Assembly (NCBI GenBank): GCA_905369775.1
Contig: CAJPJR010000013.1
Span: 1 to 43,397 of the forward strand
Direction of reading: 5' to 3'
From: Prevotellaceae bacterium UBA1746
GTDB lineage: Bacteria > Bacteroidota > Bacteroidia > Bacteroidales > Bacteroidaceae
Length of the DNA stretch: 43,397 bases
Shown here: positions 8,212 to 15,533 of the stretch, in pieces
How the letters are laid out: every line of letters starts with the position of its first letter
How positions within the stretch are numbered: position 1 is the stretch's first letter
Notes under the pieces: generated by a model
Database searches by the model: none
Told to the model about the DNA's origin: nothing
Seen by the model: the letters and a program-made list of their open reading frames with translations, nothing else
Made by a program: the position numbers and the translations under genes

Positions 8212-8457
8212 ATGATGTTCCCTCTTTTGGAAGCAGCCTCCACAGGCTTTGCACAACTTGGTATGGCACTTGGTGCCGGTCTTGCAACGATTGGTGCCGG
8301 TCTTGGTATCGGTAAAATCGGTAGTTCCGCCATGGAAGCCATCGCACGTCAGCCCGAAGCAGCCGGTAAGATCATGACCAACATGATCATCGTTGCCGCA
8401 CTCGTCGAAGGTGTTGCCCTCTTTGCCGTTGCAGCTTGCGCCTTCCTCATCAAATAA
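8212..8457 (+). CDS. atpE: Fo ATP synthase subunit c
   Basis: The 81-residue hairpin protein that forms the rotating ring. The first helix carries the glycine-rich GAGLATIGAGLGIG stretch, the cytoplasmic loop is ARQPEA, and the second helix has the ion-binding carboxylate Glu66 in ALVEGVALF. Sodium-type rings such as that of Ilyobacter have a Gln in the first helix and a Ser/Thr next to the Glu. Here those positions are Ile and Gly, so the ring should be proton-driven. The 55-nt gap after atpB is A/T-rich, which may help the high translation that c needs. Two adjacent ATGs (8212, 8215) could serve as start. Confidence 0.97.
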   Translation: MMFPLLEAASTGFAQLGMALGAGLATIGAGLGIGKIGSSAMEAIARQPEAAGKIMTNMIIVAALVEGVALFAVAACAFLIK

Positions 8458-8479
8458 TATTGAGCGCTAAACATCCTGT

Positions 8480-8992
8480 ATGGAGTCATTGAATTTGCCC
8501 TCCATTCTCACTCCCGATTTCGGCCTGCTCTTTTGGATGCTCGTCGCATTTATCGTGGTTCTCATCATCTTAGCAAAATTCGGTTTCCCGGTTATCACCG
8601 GTATGGTCGAACAACGCAAAGAATTTATCGATGAGAGCCTCCGCAATGCAAGAGCCGCCAACGAAAAGTTAGCTGGAATACAAGCCGAGAGTGACAAGGT
8701 GCTTCGTGAGGCTCGCGAGAAACAAGCAGAGATCCTCAAAGAAGCAACGGCAACTCGTGACGCAATAGTCAAAGACGCGAAGACGTTGGCAGAAGCCGAA
8801 GGCGCCAAGCTCCTTGACGAAGCCAAGGCTCAAATTCAAGTTGAGAAGGCGAACGCCTTGCGCGATATTCGCTCACAAGTTGCGGATCTTTCTGTAGAAG
8901 TCGCTGAGAAAATCATTCGACAGCATCTCAGCAACGACACAGAACGCACGAACTACATTAATGGACTGCTCGACGACATCGAGAAACAGTAA
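8480..8992 (+). CDS. atpF: Fo ATP synthase subunit b
   Basis: Peripheral stalk subunit holding F1 to Fo, 170 aa. One N-terminal membrane helix (about residues 11-33, LLFWMLVAFIVVLIILAKFG) is followed by a long charged Ala/Glu/Lys-rich helix predicted to form the right-handed coiled coil of the b dimer. The C-terminal part (VAEKIIRQHL) is the region that contacts delta. It lies 22 nt after atpE and 18 nt before atpH. Only one b gene is seen, so the stalk should be a homodimer. Confidence 0.95.
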   Translation: MESLNLPSILTPDFGLLFWMLVAFIVVLIILAKFGFPVITGMVEQRKEFIDESLRNARAANEKLAGIQAESDKVLREAREKQAEILKEATATRDAIVKDAKTLAEAEGAKLLDEAKAQIQVEKANALRDIRSQVADLSVEVAEKIIRQHLSNDTERTNYINGLLDDIEKQ

Positions 8993-9010
8993 AATTTCCT
9001 CCTTCGCACA

Positions 9011-9556
9011 ATGAACACCGGAATCGTAGCCGCTCGATATGCAAAAGCCTTACTCTACTTCGCCACACAAAACGGCGAAGCAGAGCTGGTTTATGCAGAG
9101 ATGCAACAGCTTGATCGGAATTTTCGGGAATTACAAGCCCTCCGTAACATCCCCAACAACCCAATTCTCGACAATGCACAAAAGAACGCCATCATCACCG
9201 AGGCCGCTCGTCTAAACGACGATTCCGAAGTGAGCAACAGTACGAAGCGCTTCATTCAGCTCGTCGTAAGTAAAGGGCGTGCAGAGATGTTTCCGTTCAT
9301 GGCCACCTCTTTCCTGAACGCGTACGAGCACCAACACCATTTGACCCGTGCTTATCTAACCACAGCAGAAGCCGTCGCTCCCGAAATACGCGAGCGGATG
9401 CTTAAGCTCATTCGAAAACGCACAGGCAACACGGTACAATTGCACGTACAAACAGCTCCCGAACTGAAAGCCGGCTTCATACTCACGTACGACGACTACA
9501 GAGTCGACGCTAGTCTGCAAGGACAGCTCAGACAATTGCGGAGAAACTGGAACTGA
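9011..9556 (+). CDS. atpH: F1 ATP synthase delta subunit
   Basis: Joins the peripheral stalk (b) to the top of the alpha/beta hexamer; 181 aa, usual family length. The N-terminal helical domain starts GIVAARYAKALLYFA, a typical delta/OSCP opening. The C-terminal domain contains the TAPELKAGFILTYDDYRVDASLQGQL signature, here LKAGFILTYDDYRVDASL. It follows atpF by 18 nt. A 140-nt gap without an evident gene or terminator separates it from atpA; a weak pairing of ggctct with agagcc is present there. Confidence 0.94.
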   Translation: MNTGIVAARYAKALLYFATQNGEAELVYAEMQQLDRNFRELQALRNIPNNPILDNAQKNAIITEAARLNDDSEVSNSTKRFIQLVVSKGRAEMFPFMATSFLNAYEHQHHLTRAYLTTAEAVAPEIRERMLKLIRKRTGNTVQLHVQTAPELKAGFILTYDDYRVDASLQGQLRQLRRNWN

Positions 9557-9696
9557 TTCCTGACACAGTCTTTAGGCTCTACGGTGTTTCCATTCAGAGC
9601 CGAGCCCCCACAACAACCATAATACGAAAGACCGCCACGTTCGCGCCACACAGCAGAGCACAACACGGATCTCACAGCACACAAAATAGAATCTCT

Positions 9697-11280
9697 ATGC
9701 CCAACAATATCAAGCCCGGCGAAGTTTCAGCCGTGCTTCTACAACAACTCCAGAACATCTCCACAGAAGTTCAGTTTGAGGAAGTAGGCACTGTCCTTAC
9801 CGTTGGCGACGGCGTAGCCCGCATTTACGGACTAAGCAAAGTGACAGAAAACGAGCTGATTGAATTCGACAACGGCGTTATGGCTGTAGCCATGAACCTC
9901 GAAGAGGATAATGTCGGTGCCGTGATTCTCGGTTCTTCCGAAGGCATTAAAGAAGGCGACAGCGTGAAACGCACCGGTCGTGTCGCCTCCATCATGGTCA
10001 ACGAGAACATGCTCGGCCGTGTCATCAGCCCGCTGGGAAATCCTCTTGACGGAGGGGGTGACATCGAAGGTGAGAAGTATCTCATGCCCCTCGACCGCAA
10101 AGCGCCCGGTGTGATTTACCGCCAACCGGTCACTGAGTCATTGGCAACCGGTCTCAAGAGCGTCGACTCCATGATCCCCATCGGACGCGGACAACGCGAA
10201 TTGATCATTGGCGACCGCCAAACCGGTAAAACAGCCATTGCGATTGATACGATCATCAACCAGCGCAAGAACTTCGAATCGGGCGATCCCGTATATTGTA
10301 TCTACGTTGCAATCGGTCAGAAAGCCTCTACCGTTGCCAATATCGTCAACATACTCAAGGAGAAAGGGGCCTTAGACTATACTGTCATTGTATCGGCTAC
10401 GGCAGCAGACAGCGCCGCTTTGCAGTACTACGCCCCCATGGCCGGTGCTGCCATTGGTGAATTCTTCCGTGACCGAGGCAAGCACGCGCTCGTCGTCTAC
10501 GATGACCTCTCTAAGCAGGCCGTTGCCTACCGCGAGATCTCCCTGATTCTCCGTCGTCCCTCCGGCCGCGAGGCCTACCCCGGCGACGTGTTCTATCTCC
10601 ACTCTCGCCTACTTGAGCGTGCCGCGAAGATCAACAATCAGCAAGAAGTGGCTGAACAAATGAATGACCTCCCCGAATCTCTGCATGGACTTGTCAAAGG
10701 AGGAGGCTCACTCACGGCACTCCCCATCATCGAAACCCAAGCCGGTGACGTTTCAGCTTACATTCCCACGAACGTAATCTCCATCACTGACGGACAAATC
10801 TACCTTGTCACTGACCTGTTCAACCAAGGTTTCCGTCCCGCCATCGATGTAGGTATCTCCGTGTCCCGTGTAGGTGGTTCCGCACAAATCAAATCGATGA
10901 AAAAAGTGGCCGGTACCTTGAAGATTGACCAAGCCCAATATCGCGAACTCGAAGCCTTCGCCAAGTTCTCCAGCGATATGGATGCCGTCACTGCCATGAC
11001 CATCGACCGTGGCCGCAAAAACAACCAGCTACTCATCCAAGCACAATACAGTCCGATGCCTGTAGCTGAACAAGTGGCCATTCTTTATTGCGGAACAAAA
11101 GGATTGCTTGCCGACGTACCTCTCGACAAAGTGCGTGACTTCCAAGATCAATTCCTCAATGTGCTCCGTGCCACTCACAACGACACCGTGCTTCGTCCCC
11201 TTGCCGAAGGCAAAATCGACGAAGGCATCGAAAACGAAATCAGACAAGTGGCTGCCGACATTGCGGCGCAATACAAATAA
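9697..11280 (+). CDS. atpA: F1 ATP synthase alpha subunit
   Basis: Non-catalytic nucleotide-binding subunit of F1, 527 aa. The P-loop GDRQTGKT lies at residues 172-179. The segment VSRVGGSAQIKSMKK contains the arginine finger that reaches into the beta active site. The N-terminal residues EVSAVLLQQL form the delta-binding helix. It is preceded by 140 nt of non-coding sequence and followed by 90 nt holding a very stable hairpin before atpG, so alpha may be buffered from its neighbours at the RNA level. Length and motifs are intact. Confidence 0.98.
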   Translation: MPNNIKPGEVSAVLLQQLQNISTEVQFEEVGTVLTVGDGVARIYGLSKVTENELIEFDNGVMAVAMNLEEDNVGAVILGSSEGIKEGDSVKRTGRVASIMVNENMLGRVISPLGNPLDGGGDIEGEKYLMPLDRKAPGVIYRQPVTESLATGLKSVDSMIPIGRGQRELIIGDRQTGKTAIAIDTIINQRKNFESGDPVYCIYVAIGQKASTVANIVNILKEKGALDYTVIVSATAADSAALQYYAPMAGAAIGEFFRDRGKHALVVYDDLSKQAVAYREISLILRRPSGREAYPGDVFYLHSRLLERAAKINNQQEVAEQMNDLPESLHGLVKGGGSLTALPIIETQAGDVSAYIPTNVISITDGQIYLVTDLFNQGFRPAIDVGISVSRVGGSAQIKSMKKVAGTLKIDQAQYRELEAFAKFSSDMDAVTAMTIDRGRKNNQLLIQAQYSPMPVAEQVAILYCGTKGLLADVPLDKVRDFQDQFLNVLRATHNDTVLRPLAEGKIDEGIENEIRQVAADIAAQYK

Positions 11281-11310
11281 CTCGCTCTTCCCGGCAAGTA
11301 GCTTATTGTC

Positions 11311-11343
11311 CGGGGATTCCGATTCTCAAAGTCGGAATCCCCG
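11311..11343 (+). other. Stable hairpin between atpA and atpG, no T-tract
   Basis: A perfect 12-bp stem pairs cggggattccga (11311-11322) with tcggaatccccg (11332-11343) across a 9-nt loop. It is followed by gtagacaaag, with no run of T, so it does not look like a standard rho-independent terminator. It lies between two genes of the same operon and could protect the upstream message from 3' exonucleases, mark a processing point, or attenuate read-through. The role is inferred. Confidence 0.75.
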
Positions 11344-11370
11344 TAGACAAAGCACACAAAATCAGACAAA

Positions 11371-12234
11371 ATGGCCTCACTCAAAGAAGTAAAGAACCGC
11401 ATATCTTCAGTCAACAGCACCCGTAAGATCACGAGTGCCATGAAAATGGTAGCCAGTTCGAAACTGCACCACGCGCAACAGGCCATCGAACAAATGCTTC
11501 CCTACGAACAGAAGCTCCATGGCATCATGTCGTCGTTTGTAGCTTCGCTCGAAGGCGAACTCTCCTCCCCCTATGCTGTTCAACGCGAAGTGAAACGCGT
11601 TGCTATCATCGTTCTCTCCTCCAACTCCAGTCTTTGTGGAGGATTCAACGTAAATGTCATCAAACAGCTCAAACACACGCTCGAAAACTACGCCGCCCAA
11701 GGAATAGAAGTCACACACATCTACCCTATTGGGCGAAAAGTAGCCGAAGCAGCCAAGAAACAAGGTTTCGAATGCGCACAGGACTATTCGCACCTACTCG
11801 ATCATCCGCAATACGCCAGCATCAGCGAACTGTCGGCCCACATCATGGAGCAATTCACGAAGGGCGAAATTGATCAAGTAGACATTCAGTACCACCACTT
11901 CAAAAGTGCAGGTTCACAAGTGCTACTTTCCGAAACCTATCTCCCCATCAAACTGGAAAAGGAGAATGAAGACGAGGCAGTTGCCAACTATTTGGTGGAA
12001 CCCTCCCCCCAGGCCATCCTCAAAGAACTCATTCCCCAAGCACTTCACCTCAAACTATTCTCGAGTATACTGGACAGTTTAGCCTCAGAACACGCCGCCC
12101 GCGTCATCGCCATGCAAGTTGCAACCGACAACGCCGACGAACTGCTCAGCCAACTCACACTCCAATACAACAAGACCCGTCAACAAGCCATCACTGCCGA
12201 ACTCCTCGACATTGCGGGCGGATCTATGCAGTAA
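11371..12234 (+). CDS. atpG: F1 ATP synthase gamma subunit
   Basis: Central rotor shaft of F1, 287 aa, usual length. The N-terminal helix reads LKEVKNRISSVNSTRKITSAMKMVA in the DNA, with the family hallmark TRKITSAMKMVA near residues 17-28. The C-terminal helix carries ATDNADELLSQLTLQYNKTRQQAIT, with the conserved NKxRQ..IT element. A central Rossmann-like domain lies between. It is the last ATP synthase gene; 22 nt later begins a nested hairpin with a T-tract that I take as the operon's end. Confidence 0.97.
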   Translation: MASLKEVKNRISSVNSTRKITSAMKMVASSKLHHAQQAIEQMLPYEQKLHGIMSSFVASLEGELSSPYAVQREVKRVAIIVLSSNSSLCGGFNVNVIKQLKHTLENYAAQGIEVTHIYPIGRKVAEAAKKQGFECAQDYSHLLDHPQYASISELSAHIMEQFTKGEIDQVDIQYHHFKSAGSQVLLSETYLPIKLEKENEDEAVANYLVEPSPQAILKELIPQALHLKLFSSILDSLASEHAARVIAMQVATDNADELLSQLTLQYNKTRQQAITAELLDIAGGSMQ

Positions 12235-12255
12235 GCACTTCACAACCGATCCCAC

Positions 12256-12355
12256 AAGACGGGATGCAGAACACGGAATACGCCCGACGAATGTAAAACG
12301 TCCATCCGACAATCATTCGTCAAGCGCCACTTGATGTCCTGCATCCCGTTTTTTT
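12256..12355 (+). terminator. Nested-stem terminator after the atp operon
   Basis: An outer stem pairs acgggatgcag (12259-12269) with ctgcatcccgt (12339-12349); it extends a few pairs using the preceding aag and the following T-run. Inside its long loop a second stem pairs gacgaatg (12286-12293) with cattcgtc (12314-12321). Seven Ts (12349-12355) follow directly. The T-run ends 5 nt before the next start codon (12361). The arrangement acts like a terminator but has an unusual two-storey shape that leaves room for control. Confidence 0.65.
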
Positions 12356-12360
12356 GCCTC

Positions 12361-12996
12361 ATGGACCAATTCATCACACTCTTTTTCAACGGGAGTTCCT
12401 CTCTCTACCTGGACAGTGTGGCCTGGAATGCCACGCAAATGTTCGTATGGATCCCCTTTTTGCTTGTCGTTGCCTTTGTCGTCTTTCGCGAGCACGATTT
12501 TCCACACATGTTGTTCCTCATAGGTGGCACTCTCCTCTGCATTGTCCTCTGCGACCAGCTCGCCTCCACCGTCTTCAAGCCCCTCGTAGCCCGTTGGCGA
12601 CCCACCCACAATCCGTATCTCCAAGATGCTGTCGACATTGTAAACGGCTATCGCGGAGGCCCTTACGGTTTTTTCTCTTCACACGCAGCCAATACTTTCG
12701 TCGTAGCCACCTTCCTTTCTCCGGTGTTCCGTCGGCGTTCCATCACACTCAGTCTTTTCGGGTGGGCAGTACTCAGTTGCTGGACGCGAGTGTACCTCGG
12801 CGCCCACTACATCGGCGATTTAGCAGTCGGTGCGCTCTTCGGCCTTGCTATCGGCGCCATCGCACAACGGCTCTACCGCCATTATTTCTCCGATGCCCGC
12901 ACCTTGGTCTATCATCCCCGAATGCTCATGCTCATCCCACGCACATTCGCCATCACCCTCTGTCTCATTGCCATTCCTTGGAAACTCTATTTCTGA
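12361..12996 (+). CDS. PAP2-family membrane phosphatase
   Basis: A 211-aa inner-membrane phosphatase of the PAP2 superfamily, which removes phosphate from lipid phosphates or pyrophosphates such as undecaprenyl pyrophosphate or lipid A. The three active-site motifs are present: K73xxxxxxR80P81 (KPLVARWRP), SSH at residues 106-108 with catalytic His108, and R143xxxxxH149xxxD153 (RVYLGAHYIGD). Five to six hydrophobic segments surround them. I start it at ATG 12361; in-frame TTG/ATG codons at 12331/12334 fall within the terminator arm. The substrate cannot be decided from the sequence. The last 20 residues form an additional hydrophobic segment. Confidence 0.9.
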   Translation: MDQFITLFFNGSSSLYLDSVAWNATQMFVWIPFLLVVAFVVFREHDFPHMLFLIGGTLLCIVLCDQLASTVFKPLVARWRPTHNPYLQDAVDIVNGYRGGPYGFFSSHAANTFVVATFLSPVFRRRSITLSLFGWAVLSCWTRVYLGAHYIGDLAVGALFGLAIGAIAQRLYRHYFSDARTLVYHPRMLMLIPRTFAITLCLIAIPWKLYF

Positions 12997-13029
12997 AGCC
13001 GATCACCTGCTATCACCTATATCTCCACA

Positions 13030-13608
13030 ATGACAACGATCCCCACCCTCCCCGATAGGCGCCTTTCCCCGGTCGAGCGCAAAGAAATCATCGGCGCCCT
13101 TCTGCAAATCGGTGCCACGCACTACCCTCTCCAACTACTCTCGTGGATGCAATCCCCGGTCACAAAAATTGCTGAGAACGCCGCTCTGCTTTGCACCCAT
13201 CTCCCTCAAACAGCGCTCGCTGATTTCATTCCACTCACCGAACAACTACTCAAGCGCTCCCTTTCTCCACTCACCGCTCCACAACGCCGACTTCTATTCA
13301 CCTTTTTACTTCGGCTCTTCGAGCACCAACCTCCCACCCTACTCACTCCTTCGCATCTACAACTCTACGACGACTGCCTACAACGCATCGCCGCCCCTGA
13401 CAGCAGCTGCATTCCCGCACTTTGCATGAAAATTGCCGCTGTACTCACCTATCCCCTACCTGAAATACGCGAAGAACTCATTACCACCCTCGAATTCCTC
13501 GACGATCAATACCTCACTCCGGCACAACGAAGTGCCAAACGCCATGTGATGGCCCAATTAAACAAAGCCCACAAGCGACAAAAGCAAGCCCCCTCTACAA
13601 CCCTGTGA
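13030..13608 (+). CDS. Unrecognised helical protein
   Basis: A 192-aa soluble protein that I do not recognise. It has no signal peptide or membrane segment. Predicted structure is almost all alpha-helical, with repeated Leu-rich amphipathic helices (LLQIGATHYPLQLLSWM, LTEQLLKRSLSPL, RRLLFTFLLRLFEH, EELITTLEFLDD), which fits a HEAT/armadillo-like solenoid. The C-terminus is Lys/Arg/Gln-rich. Start ATG 13030 follows the PAP2 stop by 33 nt, suggesting co-transcription. The coding strand is very rich in C, as is the plus strand of this region in general. Coding status is supported by the long uninterrupted frame and placement, not by homology. Confidence 0.7.
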   Translation: MTTIPTLPDRRLSPVERKEIIGALLQIGATHYPLQLLSWMQSPVTKIAENAALLCTHLPQTALADFIPLTEQLLKRSLSPLTAPQRRLLFTFLLRLFEHQPPTLLTPSHLQLYDDCLQRIAAPDSSCIPALCMKIAAVLTYPLPEIREELITTLEFLDDQYLTPAQRSAKRHVMAQLNKAHKRQKQAPSTTL

Positions 13609-13700
13609 CCAAACGCAGAGAAGCAACAAAGCCTATTAGCCCTCGAGCGAAGAAAAACACACCCTTTTCCCCAAAAGCGCAAACTTTCTTTCGTTATATC

Positions 13701-13731
13701 TTGCACGACCGAAAGAAAAATCTTACCTTTG
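13701..13731 (+). promoter_or_regulatory. Bacteroidota-type promoter for the superoxide dismutase gene
   Basis: TTG at 13701-13703 (-33) and TACCTTTG at 13724-13731 (-7, consensus TAnnTTTG) are separated by 20 nt, the normal spacing. Transcription should begin near 13738, giving a leader of about 60 nt before ATG 13799. Confidence 0.75.
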
Positions 13732-13798
13732 CATCAAAGACAAGGGCACATCATTCTCCGTGTGCCCGCAAACATTCACCACATAACAAGTCAACATC

Positions 13799-14455
13799 AT
13801 GGCACTTACTCATACCGCTTTGGCACTTTTCGCAGCAGGCGCACTTGCGCAAACGCAACCCGTCGACGGAAAATTCGAACTCGTCAAACTCCCCTACGCC
13901 ACTTCGGCACTCGAACCCGTCATCGGCACAGCAACAGTAGAATTCCACCACGGCAAGCACCTCAACACCTACGTGACGAACCTCAACAATTTGCTGCCGG
14001 GCAGTGGTTTCGAGGGAAAGACACTCGAAGAAATCGTCGAACAATCTGAGGGTGCTGTGTTCAACAACGCCGGACAGATTCTCAACCACAACCTCTATTT
14101 CACGCAATTCGCCGCTCCGCAAGAGAACCGCAAACCCGTAGGCCATCTCGCCGAAGCCATCGACGCCCAGTTCGGTTCCTTCGAGGCCTTCAAAGAAGAA
14201 TTCCAGAAAAAAGGTGCTGCCCTCTTCGGTAGCGGATGGGTATGGCTCGCCGGTGACCGCGAAGGCAAACTCGTCATCACGCAAGAACCCAATGCCGGTA
14301 ACCCCGTTCGCCACGGTTTGAAGCCCATTCTCGGCATCGACGTGTGGGAACACGCCTACTACCTCGACTACCAAAATCGCCGCGTAGACCATCTCGCAGC
14401 AGTATGGCAAATTGTCGACTGGAACGTACTCGAAGTACGCTACAATTCCAAATAA
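13799..14455 (+). CDS. sod: Fe/Mn superoxide dismutase with export-like N-terminus
   Basis: Converts superoxide to oxygen and hydrogen peroxide. The 218-aa protein keeps the four metal ligands: His50 (EFHHGKH), His97 (LNHNLYF), Asp181 and His185 (DVWEHAYY). The active-site Gln93 is in the FNNAGQ context, like the cambialistic enzyme of Porphyromonas gingivalis. The enzyme fold begins at about residue 26 (FELVKLPYA). Residues 1-20 form an Ala/Leu-rich hydrophobic stretch ending ALAQ, which resembles a signal peptide although it has no basic residue near the start. There is no alternative start codon nearer the fold. The gene has its own promoter (TACCTTTG) and a strong terminator, so it is a single-gene unit. 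Periplasmic location is inference. Confidence 0.94.
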   Translation: MALTHTALALFAAGALAQTQPVDGKFELVKLPYATSALEPVIGTATVEFHHGKHLNTYVTNLNNLLPGSGFEGKTLEEIVEQSEGAVFNNAGQILNHNLYFTQFAAPQENRKPVGHLAEAIDAQFGSFEAFKEEFQKKGAALFGSGWVWLAGDREGKLVITQEPNAGNPVRHGLKPILGIDVWEHAYYLDYQNRRVDHLAAVWQIVDWNVLEVRYNSK

Positions 14456-14506
14456 ACGGCAAGGAGTTCCACGATCGGAACTCACGCACGCATAGACACC
14501 AAGTCC

Positions 14507-14542
14507 AACTCCCCGAAGCCCAATCGGCTTCGGGGAGTTTTT
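14507..14542 (+). terminator. Rho-independent terminator after sod
   Basis: A perfect 14-bp stem pairs aactccccgaagcc (14507-14520) with ggcttcggggagtt (14526-14539) across a 5-nt loop, followed by ttttt then gtttt. A smaller hairpin, gagttcc/ggaactc (14464-14483), lies just before it. Confidence 0.92.
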
Positions 14543-15333
14543 GTTTTCTCCCAGCCTCATTCAAATGGGAAATAAAGCTGCTGATGATAAAGCTCTACGA
14601 CGGACCTTACCAATTAATTAGCACCTCGGTTCTTCACCCGACTCACTCCGAACCAAAGGAGGAAATTCCCCGTAACATAAGGCACTTGTTTTTCCCTATA
14701 CTGCCGACCAAGGGAAGCCAGCTTCACACTTTCACAAAAAGCTAAGGCAATAAAATCTCCTACTGTCGGCTATAAAGAAAGCAGAGAGAGTGATTTATAT
14801 GAAAACAATGGGTTAGTGCAGCCTAAATCGAGCGTTATTTGAACAACACACCGTTTTAAAACCTACCACTTGCTGTATATTTGTTCAACCCTCCATATTT
14901 CACGCCTAAAAACTCCCATGTTTTTATGAAAAGCCCCCATATTTCTCGAGAAAGCCCCCTATTTCCATCTCACAAACTTGGGTAAACTACGTTCTGATCT
15001 CACACATCACGAAACAAGCGCCGAAGCCAATACACAAATCATCCACAAAAGCAAAGCACATTCCCGAGAATTCAAGAAACACACAAAAAGCCCACTATTA
15101 TTCACCGAAATACAGAGCAACACGCACACACAACTAAATAACTATCAAACATTTATCACAAGTCCTCTCACACAGCTCAAAGAAACAGATGGACAAAACA
15201 ATCCGATCAGCCTACGCCACTATTCTCCCCCGTTCATCATACTTTCTTGGCACATCCATTTTGTCTCCACCTCAAAGTCCTTTTCTATTCTCTCCACTCT
15301 TCCTGTTTCCAACTCAAATTATTCACGCTCCAC
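14543..15333. other. Long AT-rich intergenic region between sod and aspS
   Basis: About 800 bases with no gene I can support, much more AT-rich than its surroundings. A frame can be opened from a TTG at 14978 through to 15502, but it runs across the aspS promoter and codes for an unstructured Ser/Thr/His-rich sequence, so I reject it. The region holds the four 21-bp repeats listed separately and ends at the aspS promoter. It could be a decayed gene or a regulatory or structural region; the sequence does not say which. Confidence 0.55.
14891..14974 (+). repeat. Four degenerate tandem repeats, about 21-bp period
   Basis: Four copies of a motif close to CCCCATATTT recur at about two helical turns: CTCCATATTT (14891), CTCCCATGTTT (14913), GCCCCCATATTT (14933) and GCCCCCTATTT (14954). 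Distances between equivalent bases are 23, 21 and 20. Each is preceded or followed by a short A-rich stretch (taaaaa, gaaaag, gaaag). The third copy runs into the palindrome ttctcgagaa (14943-14952). They could be protein-binding sites in series. Confidence 0.55.
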
Positions 15334-15364
15334 TTTGCTTTTTGTAGAGAAAAGATTACTTTTG
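15334..15364 (+). promoter_or_regulatory. Bacteroidota-type promoter for aspS
   Basis: TTTG at 15334-15337 (-33) and TACTTTTG at 15357-15364 (-7) are spaced by 19 nt. Transcription from about 15371 gives a leader of about 160 nt before the aspS ATG at 15534. That is long for this window and contains a short open frame from 15385 to 15480 (31 codons). Confidence 0.7.
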
Positions 15365-15533
15365 CATACAGACACACCGGTGCCATGGCAACCAAATCCA
15401 CTAAGTTCACCGGAGTGCATGTCCACCATTCCCTCGTCTGTTCAACAGTTTCCCACCGGTCCTTCACAGACCACTTATAACCGCGCAGACAGAAAGGAAT
15501 AGCTGATTGACGAACAAAATTTGCACACGCAAC

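Noticed and set aside
12331..12360. Upstream TTG/ATG start for the PAP2 gene
   Set aside because: It lies within the right arm and T-tract of the terminator and adds residues not expected before the first helix.
14891..14974. CRISPR-like array
   Set aside because: Repeats are short, degenerate and lack unique spacers of constant length; no cas genes nearby.
14978..15502. Possible 174-codon protein in the sod-aspS gap
   Set aside because: Starts at TTG, composition is disordered, and it runs through the aspS promoter and leader.
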